DNA from: a virus
Length of the DNA: 39,798 nt
Virus record (IMG/VR): IMGVR_UViG_3300025162_000012
Location: 1-39,798 of that record
Strand: one strand, 5' to 3'
The notes under the pieces are model-generated. The model made no database searches. It was given only the letters and a program-made list of their open reading frames with translations, and was not told where the DNA came from. How positions within the stretch are numbered: position 1 is the first letter of the stretch; each line of letters opens with the position of its first letter. Of the stretch, positions 16,878 to 24,071 are shown in pieces. Both the position numbers and the translations under genes were made by a program.

Positions 16878-17339
16878 ATGAAAAAAATCCTTCGGAGGAT
16901 AAAAACTTTTTGTGCCGGTGGTGGCGTTGGCTCACGCCAGGAGGCTCTCCGCCTCACTCCGAAGGTCGTCGCCATCGGCCTCTTTTTTCTTGTGTGCTCT
17001 CCCGCGTTTGCCCTCGAGGGAAAAGCATCATGGTATTCCTCAAAAGACGCTTGCAAATATAACCCAACGAAAGGATGCCCGACCGCTTCGGGTAAATCAA
17101 TTTATGTGCTCGAAAAAGAAAAGATCATGTTCGCGGCTTCGTGGTCGTACCCCCTTGGGACGAAAGTGCGTGTTACAAATCGAGAAAATTCTCGATCCAT
17201 CGTGGTCGAAATTTGGGATCGCGGACCGGCGAAACGACTTGCTCGAGTTATTGATCTTGGAAAAGAGGCTTTTTCAAAAATTGCACCGTTAAAATCGGGG
17301 GTGATAAATGTCTCGGCCGAAACATTATCAAGTTTATGA
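16878..17339 (+). CDS. RlpA-like secreted double-psi beta-barrel protein
   Basis: A 153-aa protein. Residues 28-45 form a signal peptide core (PKVVAIGLFFLVCSPAFA) with likely cleavage before LEG. The mature part follows the RlpA family: GKASWYS, a Cys59-Cys67 pair, TASGK, PLGTKVRVTN, EIWDRGPAKR with D114, and RVIDLGKEAFSKIA. RlpA-type enzymes are lytic transglycosylases that cut peptidoglycan strands. At the usual active-site histidine before the LPFGT-like segment, this protein has SW (88-89). It could be the lysis enzyme or aid entry. The 29 residues before the signal core are unusually long, and the DNA there folds into a three-way junction (see separate entry). No ribosome site precedes ATG 16878, so the start is uncertain. 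Confidence 0.65.
   Translation: MKKILRRIKTFCAGGGVGSRQEALRLTPKVVAIGLFFLVCSPAFALEGKASWYSSKDACKYNPTKGCPTASGKSIYVLEKEKIMFAASWSYPLGTKVRVTNRENSRSIVVEIWDRGPAKRLARVIDLGKEAFSKIAPLKSGVINVSAETLSSL
16889..16965 (+). other. Candidate three-way-junction RNA structure
   Basis: A perfect 9-bp outer stem (CCTTCGGAG 16889-16897 with CTCCGAAGG 16957-16965) encloses two adjacent hairpins: TGGCGT/ACGCCA (16922-16927 with 16934-16939) and GAGGC/GCCTC (16941-16945 with 16951-16955). Almost no unpaired bases separate the stems on the 3' side; a run of six T follows at about 16983. This lies inside the first codons of the RlpA-like gene. It may be a regulatory leader or an inserted palindromic element. No known riboswitch class is recognised. 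Confidence 0.4.
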
Positions 17340-17583
17340 TCGTGTAATTTGGGATGATGATTGCGAGGAGTACGTCGTGAGTCGCAAGCATGAGGGCGTT
17401 GATCTTTATGAGATCTGCAAAGTTCAAGAGTGGTACGGACTCCCGTTTGATTCAAGTCCAAAAGTGGTAACGGATATTCATGGAGGGATCCTGGCGGAAG
17501 ATCTCCAGCCAGCGCCGGATCTCGATGATGATGGAGAAGAGATCGAAAACATTAACCCGGAAGATTTCAGCAAAGAGTTTTAA
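17308..17583 (+). CDS. Small acidic hypothetical protein
   Basis: A 91-aa protein overlapping the end of the RlpA-like gene by 32 bases, with GGGGGTGA before the ATG. It starts MSRPKHYQVYDRVIWDDDCEEYVV and has a very acidic tail (DLDDDGEEIENINPEDF). Not recognised. Early-region location suggests a small host-takeover or regulatory protein, but nothing shows this. Confidence 0.55.
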   Translation: MSRPKHYQVYDRVIWDDDCEEYVVSRKHEGVDLYEICKVQEWYGLPFDSSPKVVTDIHGGILAEDLQPAPDLDDDGEEIENINPEDFSKEF

Positions 17584-17613
17584 AATCCTACACACAAAAA
17601 AAAGGAGAACGAA

Positions 17614-18330
17614 ATGGAAGAAGAAAAAAAACAATCGAAGGCGATGGCAACGACTCAAGGAAACTCACCGGCGGATCTGATCCGGATGGCCGTAAGCGGC
17701 GGCGCGGATCTGGAGAAGCTGGAGAAGCTGCTGCAACTGCAAGAACGCTACGAAACAAACGAAGCGAGAAAAGCCTACCACAAAGCGATGGCCGAATTTA
17801 AGGCTAACCCCCCGGAGATCAAGAAGGACAAGAAAGTATCGTTCGGAAACACGAAATACAATCACGCGTCGCTCTATAACGTGGTCGAGAAGATCACCAA
17901 AGAGCTCTCGAAATACGGACTCTCCGTTTCTTGGCAAACTCACCAGAACGGAAGCATCGGAGTAACGTGCCGGATCACTCACGTCCTGGGTCATAGCCAG
18001 GAAACGACGCTCCAGGCGCCGGCGGATACGTCCGGATCCAAGAACGCGATCCAGGCAATCGGATCCACGATCTCCTATCTCCAGCGCTACTCTCTCTTGT
18101 CGGTCCTGGGCCTCGCGGCTCATGATATGGACGACGACGGCGCGAAGGCGGAAGATCTCCCGATCACCGATCAGCAGCTCGCGGTCATTCGCGATTATCT
18201 TGTGGCCGGGAAGGTGGACGAGACGAAGTTCCTCACCTATCTCAAAGTCGAGTCTCTCGATCAGATCATGCAAAGTCAATACAGCAAAGCCGTCAAAGCT
18301 CTCGAGGCGAAAGCGAAGGTAAAAAAATGA
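17614..18330 (+). CDS. erf: ERF-family single-strand annealing protein
   Basis: A 238-aa protein with an AAGGAGAA site. Residues about 50-165 fit the ERF family: YHKAMAEFKANPPEIKKDKK, then FGNTKYNHASLYNVVEKI, the GLSVSWQTHQ strand and SGSKNAIQAIGSTISYLQRY, with the typical YLQRYSL end. ERF proteins anneal complementary single strands and promote homologous recombination or circularisation of phage DNA. The stop overlaps the exonuclease start (ATGA), so the two are made together, like lambda Bet and Exo. Confidence 0.88.
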   Translation: MEEEKKQSKAMATTQGNSPADLIRMAVSGGADLEKLEKLLQLQERYETNEARKAYHKAMAEFKANPPEIKKDKKVSFGNTKYNHASLYNVVEKITKELSKYGLSVSWQTHQNGSIGVTCRITHVLGHSQETTLQAPADTSGSKNAIQAIGSTISYLQRYSLLSVLGLAAHDMDDDGAKAEDLPITDQQLAVIRDYLVAGKVDETKFLTYLKVESLDQIMQSQYSKAVKALEAKAKVKK

Positions 18331-18929
18331 TTATCGTCGATATCCAGCAGAACACGCCGGAATGGGAGAAAGAGAAGCTAGGAAAGCCGTCCGCCTCAAA
18401 CTGCTCAAAGATCATCACGAACAAAGGGGAGCCATCCAAGCAGCGCGAGGGATATCTCTATGAGCTCGCCGGTGAAGTTATTACCGGGAACAAAGAGATA
18501 TCCTGGCGGAACGCTTGTACGGATCAAGGAAACGAACGGGAGCAAGAAGCGATCGATTTCTTTTCCATGCTCAAGAACAAAGAGGTCCAGAAGGTCGGCG
18601 TCGTTTACAAGGACGAGGATCGGAAGTTTCTCTGTTCTCCGGACGGGATCATCTTGAAAAAAGAGGAGGGCTTTGAATGTAAAAATCCTCTTGCAAAAAC
18701 TCAAGTGAAGTATCTCCTGGACAATGTTCTCCCGGCCGATTATTTCGGGCAAGTCCAGTTTTCCCTATACGTTACGGGATTTAAGATCTGGAATTTCTTT
18801 TCGTATGTCCCCGGGATGAAGCCGTTGCTTCTCCGGGTGAAGCGCGACGAGAAGTTTCTGGAGATCCTGGACGTGGAGATAAAAAAGTTTTGCGCGGATC
18901 TTGAAGCGATCGTTTCTAAAATCAAATAG
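18327..18929 (+). CDS. YqaJ/lambda-Exo-type 5'-3' exonuclease
   Basis: A 200-aa protein. The start TPEWEKEKLGKPSASNCSKII is the N-terminal signature of YqaJ-type recombinases; the PD-(D/E)xK core is visible as SPDG (D106) and FECKNP (E117, K119). Such enzymes resect double-strand ends to give 3' overhangs for the annealing protein encoded just upstream. Together they form a two-component recombination system, probably used for genome circularisation or concatemer formation. Confidence 0.88.
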   Translation: MIIVDIQQNTPEWEKEKLGKPSASNCSKIITNKGEPSKQREGYLYELAGEVITGNKEISWRNACTDQGNEREQEAIDFFSMLKNKEVQKVGVVYKDEDRKFLCSPDGIILKKEEGFECKNPLAKTQVKYLLDNVLPADYFGQVQFSLYVTGFKIWNFFSYVPGMKPLLLRVKRDEKFLEILDVEIKKFCADLEAIVSKIK

Positions 18930-18937
18930 GAGGAGTT

Positions 18938-19129
18938 ATGGTAAAAAAGTTCATTTGTGTAGGGGAGCCGTACAAGGGAAACGATGGAACGGATAAAATG
19001 TCATTCAAGAGGATCGGGGAGCTCTTCACCGGGAAGAACGGCAAGGAATACGCCAAGATCTACACGATCCCAGGACAGCTTCTCCATGTTTTCGAGGACA
19101 AACCCAAAGACGCTCCGGAGGATTTTTAA
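18938..19129 (+). CDS. Small hypothetical protein in the recombination operon
   Basis: A 63-aa protein with an AGGAGG site. Short beta-rich sequence ([17 protein letters not shown], then [26 protein letters not shown]). Its last base overlaps the next ATG (TAATG). It resembles small single-strand-binding or OB-like accessory proteins only in general composition. Not recognised. Confidence 0.5.
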   Translation: MVKKFICVGEPYKGNDGTDKMSFKRIGELFTGKNGKEYAKIYTIPGQLLHVFEDKPKDAPEDF

Positions 19130-19554
19130 TGCCTAAGATCATGGCCAAAGTGCTCGCGACGGGAGAAAAAGACGGCGAGCTTCTCGCAAAACTGAAATTT
19201 AACGGGAAGCTGCCGCCCGTCGGCGAGCTGGTGGCCGTCAAGTGGGGATCCGTCCGGACTCTTTCTCAAAACTCTCTCTATTGGCTGTTCCTCTCATGGC
19301 TAATCAATCATGGCGGCCTCAAGGATCACGGACATTTTTCCGAACAGGCGCTCCATGAGGATCTCAAGGCCCATTTCATCGCGGATAAGATCTTTGAGCG
19401 CGGAAAGTTCAAAGCGATCGAGGAGGCGACGACAACGGATCTCACTAAGTCGGATTTTGGAGAGTACGTCGATAAAGTGGACGAGTTCGTTAAAGACTTC
19501 TTTCACGTCGATACCGCTCCGTTTTGGGAGCAATACAGGAGGGATTATACATGA
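19129..19554 (+). CDS. NinB-like recombination accessory protein candidate
   Basis: A 141-aa protein. After a beta-rich N-terminus it has [18 protein letters not shown], then [14 protein letters not shown] and a helical C-terminus. The [10 protein letters not shown]-type segment followed by a LHE.LK pattern is shared with NinB-like and related phage recombination accessory proteins. The location directly after the ERF and exonuclease genes agrees. Moderate to weak call. Confidence 0.4.
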   Translation: MPKIMAKVLATGEKDGELLAKLKFNGKLPPVGELVAVKWGSVRTLSQNSLYWLFLSWLINHGGLKDHGHFSEQALHEDLKAHFIADKIFERGKFKAIEEATTTDLTKSDFGEYVDKVDEFVKDFFHVDTAPFWEQYRRDYT

Positions 19555-19940
19555 GCGATCCTTGTTCAAAGTGGGCTTACGATCACATCATAAAGACCGG
19601 GTACGTCGGGGAGCGCCAGGCAAAGGTGCTCGAGATCTTTACCCGGGATCCGGAGAAGGATTACACCGGAGCGGAGATCGCGGAGAATTTCAATAAGGAT
19701 CGAGCTAGTGAGACGGTCCGGAACAGGATCACTGAGCTTTGTGATATGGGTTTTTTAACGAAATATGCTAGAAAGGCTTGCCCGATAACTGGAGAGCTCG
19801 TAAATACGTTTAAATGGACCGGGAGGAAGATCCCCTTCAAGGCGAAAGAGATCGATTGTAAATGTCCTAAGTGTAACGGGACGGGATGGACAAAGAAGCG
19901 CGTCCCGTTAGAACCTAACGATCATCCGGAGTTATTTTGA
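19551..19940 (+). CDS. Winged-helix plus zinc-ribbon DNA-binding protein
   Basis: A 129-aa protein with the ATG at 19551 overlapping the previous stop (ATGA) and an AGGAGGGA site. Residues 20-85 form a winged-helix pattern ([43 protein letters not shown]). The C-terminus has a [11 protein letters not shown] zinc ribbon. A role in regulating early genes or in replication is inferred. Confidence 0.55.
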   Translation: MSDPCSKWAYDHIIKTGYVGERQAKVLEIFTRDPEKDYTGAEIAENFNKDRASETVRNRITELCDMGFLTKYARKACPITGELVNTFKWTGRKIPFKAKEIDCKCPKCNGTGWTKKRVPLEPNDHPELF

Positions 19941-19958
19941 AAAAAAAGAGAGGTCGCT

Positions 19959-20579
19959 ATGAAATATCTGCACGTTAAAAACTTGGATAAATATCACCCG
20001 GGGTATCAAGATCGATATTTAATTTGGTGTAAGATCCATTTTTCAATGATTTCTGGGGATCCGGATTTTGAAATGATCGACGAATTGGATCAATGGAGAT
20101 TTGTAAAATTGATCATGTTGGAGCTCCAAAGTCGAGGTCCGGTCCCGTTGGATCAGAAATATCTTGAAAGGAAGGGTTTTAACTTCAAAAAACGAGCTAT
20201 GTCTTTGACTTTAATGGAGTTACAGAGATTTATTGAGGTGTGTAACACTAAGGAAGAAAATGGTGTTACGCCGACGGTCGAGGTGGTGGCTATCTCTACA
20301 TCTACGTCTATATCTACTCTTTTACGTAGTGATATACCAAAAACAATCGAAGAAGCTAAAGAATACTTTTTAGAGATTGGATCAACGGAGGTCGCGGCGA
20401 ATAGATTTTTTGATTATTTTACTTCGATTGGGTGGATGGTTGGAAAAGGACACCGGATGAAGGATTGGAAGGCGGCATCAAGAAATTGGGTAAACCGGGA
20501 CAAAGAAAAAACGGTCGGAAGCCACGCTAGGATTAAAAACAGAGCTAAGAGATTTGCAGAGGAGATCGCCCATTTATGA
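19959..20579 (+). CDS. DnaD-like replication initiator/organiser
   Basis: A 206-aa protein. The N-terminus (WCKIHFSMISGDPDFEMI, DQWRFVKLIMLELQSRG, then KAMSLTLMELQRF-like helices) is the winged-helix part typical of phage replication organisers. A low-complexity Ser/Thr linker follows, then a C-terminal NRFFDYFTSIGWMVGKG and MKDWKAASRNWVNR segment, the end seen in DnaD-like and replisome-organiser proteins. These bind the origin and recruit host helicase. The gene has more A+T and less GATC than its neighbours. The origin could lie within it, but no iterons were seen. Confidence 0.65.
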   Translation: MKYLHVKNLDKYHPGYQDRYLIWCKIHFSMISGDPDFEMIDELDQWRFVKLIMLELQSRGPVPLDQKYLERKGFNFKKRAMSLTLMELQRFIEVCNTKEENGVTPTVEVVAISTSTSISTLLRSDIPKTIEEAKEYFLEIGSTEVAANRFFDYFTSIGWMVGKGHRMKDWKAASRNWVNRDKEKTVGSHARIKNRAKRFAEEIAHL

Positions 20580-20905
20580 AAAAAGAAACATTTGTCCAAG
20601 GAGTAACAATTCTCGAGGAAACTTTTAACCGGACGCTAAACAGGATGATCGCATGGGAAATTTTAAACGATATCCAAGATGAGAAGTTTATGGGAGCTGT
20701 CCGGATTATGGTTAGGGATCTCCGGACGCTGTATCCGAACGATAACCTTGTTGCAATCGTCCGGGAATACGTTGGAGAGTTTGTGAAAAAGAGCTATCAA
20801 GATAAGATTGCTGGAGAGAAAGAGTTTCCCGCTATTGATTGGGAGCCATGCCCTCCCCCGAAAGAATGGGAAGAAATGAAGAAGAAAATAGGGGGTGGAG
20901 TATGA
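20576..20905 (+). CDS. Small protein after the initiator, possible helicase-loading partner
   Basis: A 109-aa helical protein coupled to the initiator by ATGA. GVTILEETFNRTLNRM and AWEILNDIQDEKFMGAV resemble the helical pattern of G39P-type helicase loader/inhibitor proteins (YP.F......W...L.D). The next-to-initiator position fits. The match is general and not decisive. Confidence 0.4.
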   Translation: MKKETFVQGVTILEETFNRTLNRMIAWEILNDIQDEKFMGAVRIMVRDLRTLYPNDNLVAIVREYVGEFVKKSYQDKIAGEKEFPAIDWEPCPPPKEWEEMKKKIGGGV

Positions 20906-21375
20906 CCAAGGACATGAGTGAGGAAAAGGATAATTGTAATGGTTGCCCGACCTGTAACGACACGCATTTAGGTTCAGCAGGATGTTTTGTTCACGGAGAG
21001 CAATACCTACAAGACAAAATTAAGTCTTTGGAATCCAGACTGTCAGCATTGAACGATGTTAAATGGGGCTTGGAATCCAGACTGAAGGAATCCGAAGAAG
21101 AAGTCTTTATCAAATGCAAGCAGAATGGAGTATTGCTTGAGAGACTTTCCCAAGCGGAGGCTGAGAACAAAGTCCTGCGAGATGAGAATGTCGCTTACAA
21201 CAAGAATTATCTGAAGCTCATGGATGTTGCGGAGAAACTTTCCGAATGGGTAGAAGGATATATCGACTACCTTGGGCATGAGGACTGCGGGAATGAATGT
21301 CAGCAAGGTGAGATGAGAAAAGAAATGGAGAAACTTATTGCCGAATGGGATGGGATTAAAAAGGAGGAAAAATGA
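20902..21375 (+). CDS. Coiled-coil protein with Cys-rich N-terminus, foreign composition
   Basis: A 157-aa protein starting at ATG 20902 (ATGA overlap with the previous gene, GGGGGTGG before it). Residues 10-30 hold a Cys cluster (NCNGCPTCNDTHLGSAGC). Residues 35-110 form a coiled coil, with a 15-base repeat (TTGGAATCCAGACTG) encoding LESRL twice, 42 bases apart. The C-terminus has further Cys residues (DCGNEC). It has no GATC in 474 bp, unlike its neighbours, so it was probably acquired recently. Function unknown. Confidence 0.6.
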   Translation: MTKDMSEEKDNCNGCPTCNDTHLGSAGCFVHGEQYLQDKIKSLESRLSALNDVKWGLESRLKESEEEVFIKCKQNGVLLERLSQAEAENKVLRDENVAYNKNYLKLMDVAEKLSEWVEGYIDYLGHEDCGNECQQGEMRKEMEKLIAEWDGIKKEEK

Positions 21376-21815
21376 TTATTCATCGGGAAAAAGGATCGAA
21401 ATACGGGAACTCGGTTGTCCATGGGATCCGGGGATACACCTACCGATCGAAAGCGGAGAGGGATCATGCTCTTTGGCTCGAGGCGGAGCGCAGATCCGGA
21501 CGGGTGAAGGCTTGGGAATACGAGAAAAGCTATGATCTGACGGCCGGGGATCCGTTCCCTGGGGATTCGATCAAGGCCGGGGAGCGCGTCGGGGATGGAG
21601 GGATCAAGTTAATCGGCCGGCACAAACCGGATTTTACGATAACGCTACCGGATGGACGGATCGAGGTGCATGAGGTGAAGGGCGGCCAGGCCACAAAAAC
21701 AGAAGCCTGGGGGCTCCGTAAGAAGTTATTCGAGGCGAATTATCCACATATCCGATACAGAGTTTTTGAGTTCGGATCCGAAAGAAGAGCGAGGGTGATC
21801 AGATGGGATTGCTAG
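21372..21815 (+). CDS. DUF1064-type PD-(D/E)xK nuclease
   Basis: A 147-aa protein. KYGNSVVHGIRGYTYRSKAE, then a WEYEKSYDL strand, KPDFTITLPDG with D of the catalytic motif, and EVHEVKGG (E and K) match the DUF1064 family of small phage endonuclease-fold proteins. These are thought to act in Holliday junction or replication-intermediate processing. It sits near the recombination genes and uses ATGA coupling to the upstream gene. Confidence 0.7.
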   Translation: MIIHREKGSKYGNSVVHGIRGYTYRSKAERDHALWLEAERRSGRVKAWEYEKSYDLTAGDPFPGDSIKAGERVGDGGIKLIGRHKPDFTITLPDGRIEVHEVKGGQATKTEAWGLRKKLFEANYPHIRYRVFEFGSERRARVIRWDC

Positions 21816-22024
21816 ACGTATTCAAGAAGAAAAAGAAGCTGGAGATCCCGGAGCCGGATCCTATTGATCCGATCCCGGAAGCTCCCAAGGTGAAGAAAGA
21901 TTTTTTTAAGAGGATGGTCGAATTTATCGAACCGGAAGAGAAACGAAAAATCAAACACAGGAAGAGGGGAGAACGTCATGGTTTGTCGCTCAGAGAGACG
22001 CGGAAAATGGGGGTGGCCGAGTGA
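21803..22024 (+). CDS. Small basic hypothetical protein
   Basis: A 73-aa protein overlapping the nuclease gene by 13 bases. MGLLDVFKKKKKLEIPEPDPIDPIPEAP has a Pro/Asp repeat, followed by a basic helix (KRKIKHRKRGERHG). Not recognised; a DNA-binding accessory is possible. Confidence 0.5.
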   Translation: MGLLDVFKKKKKLEIPEPDPIDPIPEAPKVKKDFFKRMVEFIEPEEKRKIKHRKRGERHGLSLRETRKMGVAE

Positions 22025-22317
22025 AATTTACCGGGTGGGTCGCGAGACTTTTTGGAATCGCCGAAAAAAAGATCGAGAGTTCGGAGGATCTACGTTTACG
22101 GCTCCAAAAAGCTTATGCCGCGAAACGGACGATCACGAAGATCTCCGAAAGGATGAAAGCCAGGCCGGAACGGATGGCGGCCTACCAAAAGCAACGGGCG
22201 AGAGCATTGAAACGGGCCAGGATCCAGCAGCATAAAAGCATGGGCCTTGTGGACGATCAAGAATTTGGTCCGCAATATCCGCGAATGACGTTACTTGAAG
22301 CAAAGGTGAAGTTTTGA
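22021..22317 (+). CDS. Basic helical hypothetical protein
   Basis: A 98-aa protein with GTG start overlapping the previous stop. Almost wholly helical and Arg/Lys-rich (LQKAYAAKRTITKISERMKA, KQRARALKRARIQQHKSMG). It may bind nucleic acid. Not recognised. Confidence 0.5.
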   Translation: MKFTGWVARLFGIAEKKIESSEDLRLRLQKAYAAKRTITKISERMKARPERMAAYQKQRARALKRARIQQHKSMGLVDDQEFGPQYPRMTLLEAKVKF

Positions 22318-22439
22318 ACGCGATCCAAAGAGCCAGGAAAAGCTTTCTCTTGGCGTACAGAATCGCGCCATTCAACGGGAGGAAGAAAAAATGCTCACAA
22401 AAAAAGAAGAAAACATATTTGAAAGCTTCGTCAGTTTGA
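22314..22439 (+). CDS. Possible 41-aa basic peptide (TTG start)
   Basis: A short frame starting with TTG at 22314, four bases after AAGGTGA, and ending at TGA 22437-22439, overlapping genes on both sides. It reads MNAIQRARKSFLLAYRIAP then Lys-rich. The sequence looks like small phage peptides and fills the gap before 22391, but the start is weak and the C-terminal part is out of frame inside a better-supported gene. Confidence 0.25.
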   Translation: MNAIQRARKSFLLAYRIAPFNGRKKKCSQKKKKTYLKASSV

Positions 22440-22693
22440 TCCTTTTCGTTGTAGCGCTCTCCGCGATCTTGTGGTGTATTGTGGTCTGGAGACAGGATAC
22501 GGCTCAAGCCGGGGAGTACCAGGACGGATATCGGAATGGCTACGAATACAGCGAGAGCGGTATGCCGTCGCTCCCTCCGATGCCGGTGATTAACCAAACT
22601 CCGAGGACCGGAGAGGATCAGTTCGTTCGTGGGATCCTGGATGGTCGTGAGGAAAAAGAAAGCGAGGATCAAAGTGAAGATAGTGATCGTTGA
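22391..22693 (+). CDS. Single-pass membrane protein
   Basis: A 100-aa protein with a GGAGG site. One membrane helix (VSLILFVVALSAILWCIVV, about 14-33) is followed by an outside or inside domain with YQDGYRNGYEYSESGMP, Pro-rich linker and an acidic end. In the early region, a membrane protein of this size could be a superinfection or host-envelope factor. Not recognised. Confidence 0.5.
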   Translation: MLTKKEENIFESFVSLILFVVALSAILWCIVVWRQDTAQAGEYQDGYRNGYEYSESGMPSLPPMPVINQTPRTGEDQFVRGILDGREEKESEDQSEDSDR

Positions 22694-23342
22694 AAAAGAC
22701 AAGATCGAAGGATATGCCGCCGCGTGGGTGGCAAAGCGAATGTTAAAAAACGAGTGCCAGATCGTGTTCTTTGGTCCTGGGGATAAGCTTCCGGATACGA
22801 CGAAACAGGATCTCTTGATCTTTGGGATATCTTTTTCCCGGAGCGTGGTCGAGAAGCTGGCGAAGCAAGCAAGCGCGGATCATTGTGAGTTCAGAATGTT
22901 CGACAATGATTTCAAAGCGAAGTCGGAGCTGGCCGGGATCAAAGAGGTAAAAGTGAACATGAATCAAACCCCGGCGCGTATGGCCTGGGAATATCTCCGC
23001 GCTGATTTTAGGGTGAAGATCGGACCGTCAAAACATGAGTTTCATTTCTCGAGCTCTCCCTGGATCATTGATTATTCGGATAACTCGCAGCTCTGGCGCT
23101 GGCCGACGCTCTCTCCGTTTTTTATAAAGACCGCGATCGATAACTGCTACAAACGGGAGCTCGAGAGCTGGGATGAGCTCGCGACCAGGGATCTCGCGGT
23201 CATTGTCGAGCAAGGCAAAGAGTTTATTAAAAACAAAAACAAGGAGGAAGAAAATGCGCCAGGAGAAACCGTCGCCGGAGAGGGAGAAGGAAATAAACCA
23301 GTTCGGAGACAAGCTGCTCGAAAAGCTAAAGCCGGGGAGTAA
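22674..23342 (+). CDS. Degenerate DHH-family phosphoesterase-like protein
   Basis: A 222-aa protein. GTG 22674 is preferred, six bases after GAGG; an open frame extends up to 22629 without a site. The fold pattern follows small DHH proteins (NrnA/RecJ-like): start strand KIVIVEK, GYAAAWVAKRML, TKQDLLIFGISFSRSVVEKL, EFRMFDNDFKA, NQTPARMAWEYL, DYSDNSQLWRW. But three motifs that bind manganese are changed: the usual DG near residue 12 is EG, the Asp at residue 51 is Gly, and the DHH at 77-79 is DND. Asp133 and Asp136 remain. It has thus probably lost hydrolysis and may bind a nucleotide or bridge proteins. The C-terminus is basic and Glu-rich. Confidence 0.6.
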   Translation: MKIVIVEKDKIEGYAAAWVAKRMLKNECQIVFFGPGDKLPDTTKQDLLIFGISFSRSVVEKLAKQASADHCEFRMFDNDFKAKSELAGIKEVKVNMNQTPARMAWEYLRADFRVKIGPSKHEFHFSSSPWIIDYSDNSQLWRWPTLSPFFIKTAIDNCYKRELESWDELATRDLAVIVEQGKEFIKNKNKEEENAPGETVAGEGEGNKPVRRQAARKAKAGE

Positions 23343-23502
23343 ATTTTTAGTAACGCTCCACACGATCGAGGAAGGTCAGATCGTTCACTCCGTTCTCACA
23401 AATGAGTTTCCAAACGGGGATCTGATGATCTGTCTAAACTATCTCGAGAATGAATTTGTGAAGATCATGAAGCGATCAGCAACCGGGAATGGGAGGATGT
23501 GA
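23254..23502 (+). CDS. Small hypothetical protein
   Basis: An 82-aa protein whose ATG at 23254 follows AAGGAGGA; it overlaps the DHH-like gene by 89 bases in another frame. The sequence MRQEKPSPEREKEINQFGD leads into a short alpha/beta fold (KFLVTLHTIEEGQIVHSVLTNEF). Not recognised. Confidence 0.55.
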   Translation: MRQEKPSPEREKEINQFGDKLLEKLKPGSKFLVTLHTIEEGQIVHSVLTNEFPNGDLMICLNYLENEFVKIMKRSATGNGRM

Positions 23503-23693
23503 TGTCTCCGTTTGAAGAGCAGATGCTTAAAGCGAAGAAAGAAGGAGCTGACGTCGTGATCATTTGCTTCCCGGAGGTTCTAGGCGATGATTTTGAAACG
23601 GTCATGGAGCGTCTCGAGGTTCTTAGTAAGCATGGACTCCAGCTCGCGATAGTTCCTCCGGAAGAAAGAAGCGTCGCCATGAGGAGAAACTAA
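23502..23693 (+). CDS. Small hypothetical protein
   Basis: A 63-aa protein, ATG 23502 five bases after GGGAGG and overlapping the previous TGA by one base. It reads MSPFEEQMLKAKKEGADVVI, a Rossmann-like beta-alpha start, and ends VPPEERSVAMRRN. Not recognised. Confidence 0.5.
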   Translation: MSPFEEQMLKAKKEGADVVIICFPEVLGDDFETVMERLEVLSKHGLQLAIVPPEERSVAMRRN

Positions 23694-23695
23694 TC

Positions 23696-23914
23696 ATGCG
23701 CTGCCCCGGGTTCTTATGCGGATCGTTACGGAGCGACGTAGTGAAGACAGAGCGCCGGTCGTTATTCATTCGCCGGATCCGGAAGTGCGCGAAGTGCGGC
23801 CTCCGGTTCGCGACCGAAGAAAGAAAAAGCGAAAGGCATCCGATTAGAGATTACGCTTGCTCGCAACAAACAAGGTTTGGACCGCCATATAATATGCCTC
23901 GCCGTAAAAAATAA
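23696..23914 (+). CDS. NrdR-like zinc-ribbon regulatory protein
   Basis: A 72-aa protein. The beginning MRCPGFLCGS...VVKTERRSLFIRR-RKCAKCGLRFATEER closely follows the zinc ribbon of NrdR (MxCPxCxS, VVDSR, RRRECxxCGxRFTTYE), but the first pair is C-x4-C instead of C-x2-C. The ATP-cone domain of NrdR is missing, and a basic tail ends in PRRKK. It lies just before the hairpin and promoter of the late genes, so an Ogr-like activator or a dominant-negative NrdR mimic is plausible. Confidence 0.5.
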   Translation: MRCPGFLCGSLRSDVVKTERRSLFIRRIRKCAKCGLRFATEERKSERHPIRDYACSQQTRFGPPYNMPRRKK

Positions 23915-23922
23915 TCCGTCTC

Positions 23923-23985
23923 AAAGCGTTTAAAATGAAGAAAATCGACTACTAATAGCCGATTTGATCATTTTAAGCGCTTTTC
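23923..23985 (+). terminator. Large stem-loop at end of early region
   Basis: A 16-bp stem (23923-23938 with 23968-23983, one G-U pair) encloses a smaller 6-bp stem (AAATCG 23942-23947 with CGATTT 23960-23965). It ends in TTTT. It lies right after the last early gene and before the late promoter, so it is best read as the early terminator. A second use as packaging or replication signal is possible. Confidence 0.6.
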
Positions 23986-23987
23986 TC

Positions 23988-24016
23988 TTGCCAGAATATT
24001 CTCCAGCGCGTAATAA
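23988..24016 (+). promoter_or_regulatory. Sigma70-type promoter for terminase/structural genes
   Basis: TTGCCA at 23988-23993 and TAATAA at 24011-24016 with a 17-base spacer. It is placed directly between the early terminator and the first late gene and points the right way. The remaining bases up to 24071 form an untranslated leader; I see no other signal there. Confidence 0.6.
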
Positions 24017-24071
24017 TTCAAGCGTACACGTTCTTTCGATAAGTCCTTTTGCTCCTGGAGGATAGAAAAAA

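Noticed and set aside
16873-16878. Second TTGACA upstream of the RlpA-like gene
   Set aside because: No acceptable -10 box at 16-18 bases; it also overlaps the ATG.
16592-24000. Lysogeny genes or tRNAs in the early region
   Set aside because: No integrase, excisionase, CI-like repressor or tRNA-like fold was recognised.
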